A program made the position numbers and the translations under genes. From Arcicella sp034931005 (lineage in GTDB: Bacteria; Bacteroidota; Bacteroidia; Cytophagales; Spirosomataceae): a stretch of 64,000 nucleotides of DNA. The notes beneath the pieces are model-generated. The model did not search any database. It saw nothing but the letters and a program-made list of their open reading frames with translations, and was not told the origin of the DNA. The stretch is taken from assembly GCF_034931005.1 (NCBI RefSeq), contig NZ_JAYGIN010000027.1, forward strand, positions 36,520-100,519, in the 5' to 3' direction. Positions 43,529 through 55,000 of this stretch are shown here, piece after piece (positions within the stretch are counted from its first letter, which is position 1; each line of letters begins with the position of its first letter).

Positions 43529-43746
43529 AACCGCCGACGGGGTTTTCAACCGCCATCGGGGTTTATTCATCACCCTGACGGCGGTTGAAAACCCCGTCGG
43601 CGGTTATGTACCAAATAGTTTATTCTCGCTATTCGACATTGAAATGTCGAATATAAGATAAAATCGGATTTTAATCCGCTATTTTTTTTTTGGATTGGAA
43701 ATCCTTTTTATCAAAAATTCGAGATTGTCCTTCGGAACATCTCGAA
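43529..43746. repeat. Cluster of different palindromes downstream of the RT gene
   Basis: A perfect inverted repeat of 26-base arms (43529-43554 beginning aaccgccgacggggttttc; 43580-43605) is followed by hairpins attcgacatt/aatgtcgaat (43631-43652), cggatt/aatccg (43665-43678), ggattggaaatcc (about 43692-43704) and ttcgagat/atctcgaa (43718-43746). Each differs in sequence. The cggatt and ggattggaaatcc types resemble in-frame palindromes of the giant gene. The cluster lies between the convergent-in-order genes DUF3667 and RT on the minus strand. Confidence 0.82.
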
Positions 43747-43765
43747 CAGCAGGGAAAAAACGTAT

Positions 43766-45391
43766 TTAAGCAATTGCGACCATTCCATCTATAAATGCTT
43801 CATTGTGTTCTGCTTTTATTACTTTAAAATAAGCTCTCAATTCTCCTGCTTCACAATACTTCCTTAGAATAGAAATTATTTGCCTTTTTTCCCAATTACT
43901 TCTACTTGAATATGAATCTTGTATCTCTTTTGCTTCATTTCTGTCAATAATACTATATAAATTATCTAAAAGCACTCTATGAATATATACCCCCTTATTT
44001 GCTGGTAAAGTACGATACAAATTAATTAATACTTTTTTATTCCTAAAATGAGTGTTTGCGAAAAATCTTATCAGTGGTTCTAAAATGTACTCAGGTAATT
44101 TATCAAAATTTTTAATCCAATCATTTTCAAAATTATTTTTAATTTTATTAATATCCTCTTTTTTGATTTTATCAGCATTTACAATTAAGAAGTCTATTGT
44201 ATAAGGAATAAATTGTGGAAACTTTTCAAGCAAGATTGGAAGATGGATTGCTAATTCGAATTTGTTCTTTACTGAAATTGTCTCACAAAAATCAATAAAA
44301 TTTTCAGGCTCAATAATTAATTGAGATTTCAATGTATTTAATAAGTTAATTTCATTTTGATTTCTTATCTCTTTTTTCTTTTCCTCAGAAATAGCTAAGA
44401 ATTTGAGAGGAACTTCTCCACCGTACTCACCACCTACATATACTTCTGATCCATTTTCTAAAAATTTATCTATTTTATTACTTTCATTTTTGACTTTGGA
44501 CTTGTCATTATTTTTGGTGTCAAAATTATTTTCAAAAATCTCTGTTTTACTTTGATTTACCATTAATCCTTCTTTAGAAAGTCTTTCTATAAGTATTGAA
44601 AACCAGTAATGTGCTGTTTTAGCATCTTCTGCAAATAGTATAAAATCATCTACAAAACGGATGAATTTAACATTATGCGAAATCAAAAATTTGTCCACAT
44701 CAATAAGACTTGCTTCTGCAAGAATTCGACTTGCATTATTTCCTACTGGTAAACCATATGAGTTTCTTTCTGCCCAAAATAAAAGAATCTCGTTAATAAC
44801 TTTAACTAACTTTTTTTCAACGGGTAGATTATAAAGGACTGCTTCTAATTTGTGAAGGTTCAACCTATCATAAAAATTAGCAATATCACACTTTACAATA
44901 ACTTTATTCTTCGGATTTAATATTTCCTCTTTATACTTTTTACTAAATTCACCATAATGATAATTAGGATCAAATAGTTTTTTATCGTTAACAGAAACTC
45001 TATACGAATAAACAATATTTTCAGATACAGGAATTCTATGTTTCTCAATCTCTTCGGCTAACATTAGAACTATTGTTAAATATTTAATCTGGTCGATAGG
45101 CTCTATAATTGCACATTTTCTATAATCATAAAGTATCTTTTTAGGAAGTAATGTATGATGAATCCGTAGCATTTTTAATTTACTAAAACATTCAACATTA
45201 ATACTATCCTTATCAAGTGAAGTGCAGGTTTTAATCTCATTAATGCAATTTCTGACTTCTTCTTCAATTTTAGCTCTAAATTCTGGGATTTTAAGGTTTT
45301 CTAACTCTTTTGGTTTCTGTAAAATGGTGTCAGTTAAACCAAACTCTTCAATATGGTCAATCGCAATTTTTAATGCTTTATTAAGGTTCAT
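43766..45391 (-). CDS. Reverse transcriptase, UG/Abi-like (putative defence RT)
   Basis: 541 residues. RT motif A is KCDIANFYDRL with Asp169; motif B is GLPVGNNASRILAEASL (213-229); motif C is RFVDDF with Asp248/Asp249; motif D is GLMVNQSKTEIF (275-286). The preceding FDPNYHYGEFSKKY and the SRILAE form are typical of the unknown-group/abortive-infection RTs. There is no maturase, HNH or integrase domain. The C-terminal 200 residues are helical, repeat-like (e.g. LPILLEKFPQFIPYTIDFLIV), as in the helical-repeat C-termini of Abi and several DRT proteins. It is strikingly AT-rich against its neighbours and is flanked by palindrome clusters, suggesting acquisition. The exact subgroup is not certain. 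Confidence 0.85.
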   Translation of the reverse strand: MNLNKALKIAIDHIEEFGLTDTILQKPKELENLKIPEFRAKIEEEVRNCINEIKTCTSLDKDSINVECFSKLKMLRIHHTLLPKKILYDYRKCAIIEPIDQIKYLTIVLMLAEEIEKHRIPVSENIVYSYRVSVNDKKLFDPNYHYGEFSKKYKEEILNPKNKVIVKCDIANFYDRLNLHKLEAVLYNLPVEKKLVKVINEILLFWAERNSYGLPVGNNASRILAEASLIDVDKFLISHNVKFIRFVDDFILFAEDAKTAHYWFSILIERLSKEGLMVNQSKTEIFENNFDTKNNDKSKVKNESNKIDKFLENGSEVYVGGEYGGEVPLKFLAISEEKKKEIRNQNEINLLNTLKSQLIIEPENFIDFCETISVKNKFELAIHLPILLEKFPQFIPYTIDFLIVNADKIKKEDINKIKNNFENDWIKNFDKLPEYILEPLIRFFANTHFRNKKVLINLYRTLPANKGVYIHRVLLDNLYSIIDRNEAKEIQDSYSSRSNWEKRQIISILRKYCEAGELRAYFKVIKAEHNEAFIDGMVAIA

Positions 45392-45420
45392 GATAGATTA
45401 TTTAAATATTAAATCACATT

Positions 45421-45668
45421 TTCATTTCAGAAATAGCCTTGAAATGAATCAGGGTATTCTAAGTTTGCATTCTAAAATTTAATATCCGAATATTTTATCA
45501 TATATTTTGGAAGTTAAAAATTACACTATTTATCGCCGTTGTTGGTCGAAAAGACCAACAACGCTTGCCTAAGCATACACGCCAAACAGTTTTCTACACC
45601 TTGCTTTATACGTATGTTTGATGCGTTGCTTACGCCGTTGTTGGTGGTGGAAAACACCAACAACGGCG
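45421..45668. repeat. Palindrome cluster upstream of the RT gene; ncRNA candidate
   Basis: Three hairpins occur between the RT and the giant gene: ttcatttc/gaaatgaa (45421-45448), cgttgttggtc-gaaaa-gaccaacaacg (45537-45563) and an exact 14-bp stem cgccgttgttggtg/caccaacaacggcg (45633-45668). The two large stems share gttgttggt and their outer strands can pair with one another. No gene is seen in the 388-base gap. Some DRT systems have a template or effector RNA upstream of the RT, so a transcript from here is possible, but the stems also look like dispersed repeats. Confidence 0.6.
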
Positions 45669-45712
45669 GAAAAAATAAAGAATAATCTATAATATCCACT
45701 AAACCAACACAA

Positions 45713-45754
45713 AAAAGGGCAAAAAGAAGGCTTATTGCCCCTTTTTGCCCTTTT
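45713..45754 (-). terminator. Rho-independent terminator of the giant gene
   Basis: Arms aaaagggcaaaaag (45713-45726) and 45741-45754 pair perfectly; on the minus strand a U-run ends it. A second small hairpin acgatttt-gg-aaaatcgt (45755-45772) lies between it and the stop codon. Confidence 0.85.
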
Positions 45755-45779
45755 ACGATTTTGGAAAATCGTGGTACAA

Positions 45780-46065
45780 TTATCTCATCAAAGTCATACT
45801 ACGGATAAATTCTTTTCCGTTTGATAGCTTAACCATGTAGAAATACGTTCCGTCTGGCAAGCCTGTTTTACCTGTCAGATTCGCTCCTTGGTTGGCGGTT
45901 CCGTCCCAATTGTTTTGGTAGTCTTCTTGGGCGTAAACCAATCCTCCCCAACGGTTATAAATTTGTAGGTTTATCGTTAAAGTCTTGTCGTTCAAGTCTA
46001 TCACAAATAAATCATTGATACCGTCTCCGTTTGGCGAGAAACCTTCTGGAATGAATATTTCCTTC
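45780..46065 (-). other. T9SS type-B C-terminal sorting domain of the giant protein
   Basis: The last 95 residues, from EIFIPEGFSPNGDGINDLFV through IYNRWGGLVYAQEDYQNNWDG to GLPDGTYFYMVKLSNGKEF, match the gliding-motility-associated (type-B) C-terminal domain. It directs export by the type IX secretion system. The preceding PxGxNDPTDDSKPTPI region belongs to the last DUF11-like domain. Confidence 0.92.
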
Positions 46066-49000
46066 GGTTCGTCCACTGGTTTTTGTATGCTCAACACTCT
46101 AATTGGCGTTGGTTTCGAGTCGTCCGTTGGGTCGTTGTTACCGTCTGGATTTACGTCAAAACCATTGTTTGATAAGTCTTGTACAACTACTTTACCTGCT
46201 TTGGCTACGGCATTGGCGGAGTTGTAGAAAGTATCTACTTTGGCATTGGTAAAATCAACACTTACTGTAAATTGAAGGCTTTTCACTTTGCCTGTCAACA
46301 AACGGCTTTGCGTTTCTACTAAAAGTCGATTGTTCGTTTGTCCATCATAATTTGGATTTACCACCAATCCAGAATCAGCTTTCAATCCATTGACTGCCAA
46401 AATCTTAGCTCCATTATTAGTAAATACATCCTCTAAATTATCTAATACTTGAATTTGCTCAAAGTCGGCATTTCCTACGTTCACTAATCTGAAATCATAG
46501 GTAATATTGTAGGTTTTGCCTTCTACTAAAACTGGAATTCTTGCTTCTTTGCACAATGCTAACATTGGTTTTGACACCACTTTAAGACTATCTTTTCCAC
46601 AATCTGTTACGATAAAATACGCTGCCGTCGAAGGTTCTGATTTGCACATATTCAATTCACAAACTGCCGTAAATTGGTAAGCTGTTTTGGTTGGTTTTAC
46701 CAAAATGGCTTTACCAATTTGACCATCTGACCACGTTACTTTTCCGCCTTCGCAGCCGTGTGCCGTCAATACTTCTGACTCCCCAACGCACAAACGCTCA
46801 CGTCCACACGTAACCACTGGCGTTGAAATACCAACTTTTACCGTAAATTCATTTGACCTGAAACTTTTACAATTTCCTGACTGACAAATGGCAGAGTATG
46901 CGGTGGTTATTGTTGGTTGTTCCGTTATCGAATTGCCTGTTTTTCCGTTGCTCCAAACTACCGTTCCATTGCAAGTTAATGCCGAAAGCGTTACACTATC
47001 TCCTCCACAAATTTGTTGTTTATTGGAAACAATCAAAGGAGAATCTGGCGTTGTCACTGTAATTTTCACCGCTTTCGACGCATCACTTACGCAGGTACTT
47101 GAAAGTACACAAATGGCGGTATAACTAACATCCGTTTTTGGCGAAATCTTAATGCTTTGTCCTTTTTGTCCATCCGACCAATTGACTGTTCCAACGCAAC
47201 CCAAAGCCGTCAAAATTGTGGTGTCGGTACAACTAATCATGGTTTCGCTCGCAATAATGGTTGGTGCGGTTTTGTCGCATGGTAATTTTGCACGCACTAC
47301 GCAACTGGCTTCGTCGTCTTCTGTTCCGTCAAATTTGCCATTATTTGGCGTTGAATCTGGGTCTGGTTGGTCAGATTTTGTTACCTGTGCTTTATTAATT
47401 AAGTTTCCTTCTTTCGTTACTAAAACTTTGTAACCGAATACCGCAAAACCTTTTTTCTCAATGCTTGGCACTTTGAAGGTAATTACGTTTCCGTTCAGCG
47501 TTCCGTTATTCGATTCTAATAATTGTAAACCGTCTGGTAAAATATCAGAAATCTCTACGTTTGTCGCTTCTGAAGGCCCTGCGTTATCCACCTGAACCAT
47601 ATAAAGAAGTGTATCGCCAATAGTTACATCAGTATGATTTACGATTTTATTCAAACTCAAATCTGCCTGATGACCTATCAAAGTAACAACGCCCACATCG
47701 TCCTGACCGTCTTCTGTGCCTGTATTTGGTTGAGAATCTGGGTCATATTGACGAGTATCGAAAATTTCGGCTTTGTTCGTTATCAATCCGCCTTTCAATA
47801 CTTTTGCTTTGAATGTTAAATCAACGTAAGTATTTGGTTGAATCATGGGAATAGTTTTACTCAAAACTCCTTCACTCGGATTGTAAAAATCTATCTTTTC
47901 ACTCAATGCCAATTCCGCAGGTAAGTAGTCTTTCACAATGGTATTTCTTGCTACACCCGGCCCTGCGTTGTGTACACGTAGCGTAAAGGTTACTTCTCCG
48001 CCTACATTTGGTTCGGCAGGCGTTCCTGTATCATTTGAAACAAATTTCTCTAAACTCAAATCCGAACCTTTATCGTTAATAACCACATAATCAGTATCGT
48101 CTTCTCCATCATCTGTTCCTGAGTTCGGACAAGAATCTGGGTCGAATTGGTCAGATTTTATAATTTCAACTTTGTTGGCTATCGGCTTTTGGCTATCAAC
48201 TTTCGGTAAGATTTTCGCTATGAAAGTCAATTTCTCTTTTTTATCTACTTCTACCGAATCCAATTTTCCAATTAATGCTCTTGATGTTTCATTGTATTCA
48301 AAATCATTTGAAGAAATGAATTTCAAACCTTCTGGCAAAATATCTCTTACGTGAACATTCGTAGCCGTATTTGTTCCCGAATTGCTCACCGTAATGGTAT
48401 AAGTTACGTTTTGTCCTACATTTGCATTCCAAGGTTTTACGTCTTTTCTGATGCTCAAATCTGATGTTCCTGCATTGATGGTTACACTTGCTTCGTCGTC
48501 TTCATCGTTATCCGTTCCGTTATCAGGTGTTGAATCTGGGTCGAACTGGTCAACTTCGATGATTTGGGCGTGGTTGGTAACGGATTTAGAAATCCGTTGT
48601 ACATCAACTATAAATGTCCAAGTGGCTGAACTTCCTGCTTTAATACTATCCGCCGAAAGCGTCAATTTGCCTTTGTTATTGACAATATCATCATTTGACG
48701 AAACGAATTTTAAGCCTATTGGTAAAATATCTTGAACCTTCACATTGGTTGCCGTGAGTGGGCCTGCATTTTTCACGATAATGGTATAATTGACCGTTTC
48801 ACCTGCTTTTACATCATATTTATCTACTTTTTTCTTCAAACTCAAATCAGCCGATTGAATACAAACGCTCACAGAATCCATATCATCTTCGATTTTGGCA
48901 ATGCCATTTCCAACCTTAGAATCTGGGTCAAATTCGGCAGCTTTCCAAATTTCAGCTTTGTTCGTCAATGTACAAGATTGGGCAAAACGAGTCACTACGC

Positions 49001-52000
49001 CCACAAAAGTCAATTGGACAGAATCATCTGGGGCAATTACTGGTATCGGCAATAAATTACGTAATACGCCTTTTTGCTTAACAAAATCAAAACTTTCCTT
49101 AAATTCAAGACCTGCTGGTAAATAATCTTGTACCTGTACGTTGGTGGCTTCGTCTGGGCCTGCATTGCGTACCGTGAGCGTGTAAACCAACTCGTCACCC
49201 AAATTTGGTTCGGCAGGCGTTCCTGTCAGATTATCAACCGTTTTACGCAAGCTCAAATCTGCTTGTTTTCCGTTAATCATTACGCTTGCTTCATCGTCTT
49301 CACCTTTATCCGTTCCGTTTCCGTGTGGCGAATCTGGGTCGAATTGGTCGGCTTTTGAGATTTCTGCTTTGTTGATGATACTCTCGGATTTGGAAATTCG
49401 AGCTACGAATTCTACCGTTTGCGAAGTTCCTGCGGCGATTGCAGGGATTTTCGCTAAATAGGTCGTGCCATTTAACAGAGTGAAATCTGTGCTACTCACA
49501 AAAGTTAATCCTGCTGGCAATACGTCTTTTACCTCCACATTGGTTGCCATAGCAGAACCTGCATTATAAACTGTAAGTGTATAAGTTACGGTTTGTCCTT
49601 TCAATGGCGAACGATTCGAGACGTTTTTCTTCAAACTCAAATCAGCAATTTGTGGCATGATAGCAAAATACCCAGCATCATCCTGACCGTCTGCTATACC
49701 TGTATTCGGTTGAGAATCAGGGTCGAATTGGTCGGATTTCGTAATTTCAGCACGGTTAATGATTGTGTTTGCAACTTCATCACCTCCTACGCTCATGATT
49801 TTTACTTTGAATTTCAATTTTACTGAGCTTCCAACTTTGATTGAATCAATTGTTTTTGAGACAAGAGTATTTCCAGACAGGCTGAAGTCTGCGGCAGGCG
49901 TTCCTGTGCTACTAATAAACTGAATTCCTTTTGGTAAAATATCACTTACTTGTACGTGCGTAGCAATTCCTGGCCCTGCGTTGCGAACTTCCAACACGTA
50001 GGTAATGGTATCGCCTACATTTGGCGTGGTGGCGTATCCGTCCACTCCTTTGATGAGACTTAAATCTGCTTGGTCGCCGTTGAGCATCGCACAGGCTTCA
50101 TCATCTTCACCGTTATCTGTGCCATTTCCTACTTGTGAATCTGGGTCGAATTGGTCGGCTTTGAAGATTTCAGCACAGTTCATAATCATGCCTTTGTCTT
50201 TTACTTTGGCAATAAAAATCAAGGTATCCGCTTTGTTTGGAGCAATTTTCAAGATTTTACGAGAAATCAAAGCCGAACCTGTCATCGTGAAATCGGTACT
50301 GGCTACAAATCCTAAACTTGCTGGCAACACATCACGAACTACTACATTGGTGGCGGTGTCTGCTCCCGCATTTTTCACAATCAATTTGTAGGTTACTTGT
50401 TCACCTAAATTAGCATTTGGTTTATTGACTAATTTAATCAAGCTCAAATCTGCCGATTGTCCACCGATACTTACTGAATCTTTGTTGTTTTTAAGATTCG
50501 GGTCAAATTGGTCGCTCTTCGTAATCTCGACATGATTAGTTACTGGTGACTGGTTATTAGTTATTAGTTTCACTATATAGCTAAATGACAACACTTTACC
50601 CGTTCTAATTGAGTCAATTTTTCCTGTGATGGTTGATGGAATAAACTGAATTCCTTTATCTCCCGAAACAAAATTTAATCCTGCTGGCAATACGTCTTTA
50701 AACTCAACATTCGTAGCTGTGTTTGACCCATTATTTTTCACCGTAATGGTGTATGTGACATTCTCTCCTACGTTTGGTTTACGATTAGAAACCGTTTTCT
50801 TGATTTCCAAATCTGCGGACTCTCCTCCTATCGTTGCCGATGCTTCGTCATCTTCGCCTTTTCCTGTACCATTTCCGTGTTCAGAATCTGGGTCGAATTG
50901 GTCGGTTTTGGTGATTTCAGCTTTGTTTATCATACTTCCACCTGCTAAAATTTTGGCGGTGTATGTGTAAATCTTACTATCTCCTGCATTCAATCTACCT
51001 ATTTTCAAAGTCAAAGTATCACTCGTTTTTGAGATGGTAAAATCATTTAATTTCACAATCGTCAAACCTTTTGGTAAATAATCTTTTACCTCAACATTGG
51101 TCGCATTGTCGTTGCCGTCGTTGGTTACGGTTATCGTATAAGTTACTTCCGAACCAATCGTTGCCGTGGCATTTGAAACAGTTTTTTTCAAACTCAAATC
51201 TGATGTCGGAACAGTAATCGTTGCTCTACTTTGGTCGTCTTGACTGTCTTCTGTTCCTGTATTTGGTTGAGAATCAGGGTCAAACTGGTCTGATTTTGAA
51301 ATTTCAGCACGGTTAACTAATTGTGAATTCGTGAGTTGTGAATTGTAGAAATCTTTTGTCACCATCGCTACCATCGTCAAGCTAACCGTTTGATTTACTG
51401 CTATTTGAGCAATATTTCTACTTACATATACCGAATCTGTAACTTTCAAGAAATCAGGGCTGGCAGGCGTTCCTGTTGAAACGAATACCAAACCTTTCGG
51501 TAAATAATCTTTCACCTGTACATTCGTAGCAACACTTGGCCCTGCATTATTGATTTTGATGGTAAATGTGGTTGTTTTACCAACGTTGACAAATTGGTCT
51601 GCTACTGTTTTCACCAAACTCAAATCTGCTTGCTCACCGCCAACGCTTACTCTTGCGTTATCGTCTTCGCCGTCCTCTGTTCCAGAATTTGGTTTAGAAT
51701 TCGGGTCATAAACATCCGATTTTACAATCTCCGCTTTATTCAAAATAATACCTTCTTTCACTACACGTGCCACAAAAGATAAGGTATCAGTAGTATTAGG
51801 TGCTACTGTGATGGCTTTGCTCGTTAAGACAATATCATTAGACATTATAAAGTGTTTGCTACTCACAAATTCTAATCCTGTCGGTAAAACGTCCTTCACG
51901 ACCACGTGCGTTGCGGAGTCTGGCCCTGCGTTTTTCACTACTAATTTGAAAGTTACACTTGTTCCAATATTAGTAGTTTTGCGGTCGGCTAATTTTTGTA

Positions 52001-55000
52001 AACTCAAATCTGCCACACGAGGTTTCACGGTGACAGCACCAGTATCATCCTGTCCATCCTTTATACCTGTATTGGGTTGAGAATCAGGGTCATATTGGTC
52101 AGACTTTGAAATTTCTGCACGGTTTGTAAAAGCCACAGCTCCCGTTACCAAACCTTTGAAAGTCAATATTTTTGTTGAATCTGCTCCAATTTTATTGATT
52201 GTGCCAAATAATGTACTACCCAAATTATCAAAATCATCACTTTGGATAAATTCAATTTCTTTCGGCAATTTATCTTTTACCTCCACATTGGTGGCGGCAT
52301 CTGGCCCAGCATTATGTACTGATATTGAATAAGTTATGGTATCTCCTACATTGGGACGAGCATTTGAAACCGTTTTAAGCAAACTCAAATCTGCTTGTTC
52401 GCCATTCACCAAAACACCCGCTTCGTCGTCTTCGCCTTTTGTTGTTCCGTTTCCGTGTTCAGAGTCTGGGTCAAATTGGTCTGCTTTAGAAATTTCTGCT
52501 TTATTTAAAATAGCATCTGAAACCAAAACTTTCACGGTAAAACTCACAGAACGACTCATTCCTGCATTGACTAAAGGAATGATATTTCGGAGGGTATCTC
52601 CTATTTTAACCCAATTATTACCAGATAAATACAACAGACCTTTTGGCAAAATATCCTGTACTTGTACATTTGTGGCATCACTTACGCCGTCATTAGTAAC
52701 GGTAATGGTATAATCTATTTCTTCGCCTACTTTGGGCTTACGATTTGAGGATGTTTTTGTCAGGCTCAAATCAGCATATTGAATTTTAATTTCGCCATCA
52801 TCTGTATCATCTTGACCATCACCATAACCTGTATTTGGTTGTGAGTCAGGGTCGTACTGGTCAGATTTAATTATTTCCGCAAAGTTTTTCACCGAAGACC
52901 CACGAGCCATTGCTAAAGCCGTTACTTTATTTTTCACGGTTAATGTTATGGTGGTATTTGGTAAAATTTGAGGAATAATTTTACTAACAAGTGTACTGTC
53001 GTTAGTCATCGTCCAGTCCCCAACTGATGCTGTCATAAATTGTAAACCTCTCGGTAAATAATCCTGTACTTGTACATTGGTAGCAGCAGATAGTCCTGTA
53101 TTTTTAACTTTGATGGTGTAAGTAATTACGTCACCTACATTTGGCGTTGGATTATCCACGTCTTTGGTCAAACTTAAATCTGCCGATTGTCCACCCACAA
53201 TTACCGATGCTTCATCGTCTTCTCCATTTTGCAAGCCATTATTTGGCTCAGAATCAGGGTCTAATTGGTCAGACTTTGAAATTTCTGCACGGTTTGTTAT
53301 TTGTAAACTACTGAGTGGTGTGTTAGTGATTTTTGTAATGAATTTTAAAGTATCAGCTTTCCCATTATCAATTTTAACTATGTTTTTACTTAAAAGAACA
53401 CCGTTATTATTGGTAAAATCGTTGCTCGAAATAAACTCTAAACCTGTTGGCAAAATATCTCTGACTTGTACGTTAGTGGCAAAATCAGGGCCTTCATTTT
53501 TCACAACCAATTTATATTCAAATAGTTGCCCTATTTGTGGCGTTGGATTTGACACTAATTTACGTAAGCTCAAATCTGCAACACGTACCCGAATATCTGC
53601 ATGGTCGGTATCGTCTTCTTCATTGCCCGTTCCGTTATTGGGCTGAGAATCAGGGTCTGGTGTATCGGAATCCGTAATTTCAGCTCTATTGACAAAATAT
53701 ACAGGCAATAAACTGTTTGAAGCTACATTTTCTAAAACAGTCTTTTTAACTCTTGCCGTAACTGTCAACTTCACGGTTGAATCTTTTTTAACATTAAATA
53801 CGGTGGCGGATAATGTACCTGCCGAATTGGTGAAATATTTACTCGAAACGAATTCAACTCCTGTTGGCAAATAATCTTTCACGGTAAATTCTCCGACGGC
53901 ATCAGGCCCAGCATTTCTCACCAAAATACTATAAGTTACTGTTTGTAAAGAAGTTACTACCGAATCAGAAACTGTTTTGGTCAAACTTAAATCTGCCGAA
54001 CGCCCAAATGTGCTAACTTCCGAACGGTCATCTTCTGTATTATTAGTTCCATTACCTACTTTAGAATCTGGGTCAAATTGGTCAGATTTACTAATTTCAG
54101 CCACATTCAATACATTGCCTGCTTGCGTAATACGAGCTACAAATGAAAGCGTGCGTGAAGTGCCACCCAATAATGATGGAATTGTAGCGGTCAATGTACC
54201 GTTGGTATTGGTAAAATCTGCGGGATTAACCAATTCTAAACCTTGTGGCAATACGTCTTTTACTTCTACATTGGTAGCCGTAGAAGGCCCTGCATTACTA
54301 ACCGTTAAACGATACGTTACCAGCGAACCTTTCGTTACTGAAACTGCTCCATCAATTGTTTTGCGTAAACTCAAATCCGCTTGTTGAATATTGACAACGG
54401 CATCATCGGTATCATCTTGACCGTCTGACGTTCCGCTATTTGGCTGAGAATCAGGGTCATATTGGTCAGATTTAGTAATTTGGACTTTGTTTTGTATTGA
54501 TGTTGAATTAGTTGGAGCTAAAACTTTCGCACTAAAAATTAGGGTTTTCATTTCATTCACCCCAATTGTTGGAAAAGTTGAAGTCAGTATATTTCCTGCA
54601 TTTTGGAAATCTCCTACTGATATTATTTCTAAACCAGATGGTAAAATATCTTGTACTTCAACATTTGTTGCAATGCTGGGACCTCCATTTGTCACACGGA
54701 TGGTATAAGTCACTACATCACCCACATTCGGATAAATATTATCAACATCTTTACGGATACTCAAATCTGCTTGTTGCCCATTCAGCACTACGCCTCCTGT
54801 ATCATCTTGCCCGTCGGACGTACCTGTATTGGGCTGTGAATCAGGGTCGTATGTTTCAGATTTAAAAATCTCTGCTTTGTTGATTATTTGTAAATTAGTA
54901 ACTTTTGCTACAAAATTGAGTGCAAGACTATCTCCATTTGCAAGCGTTGGAATTGTTTTACTTAATAAATTTCCATCGTTGGACAGTGTAAAGTCTGCGG

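Noticed and set aside
43766..45668. Retron or group II intron
   Set aside because: No maturase or HNH domain and no intron boundary motifs; the upstream hairpins do not show a clear msr-msd layout with inverted a1/a2 ends overlapping the RT.
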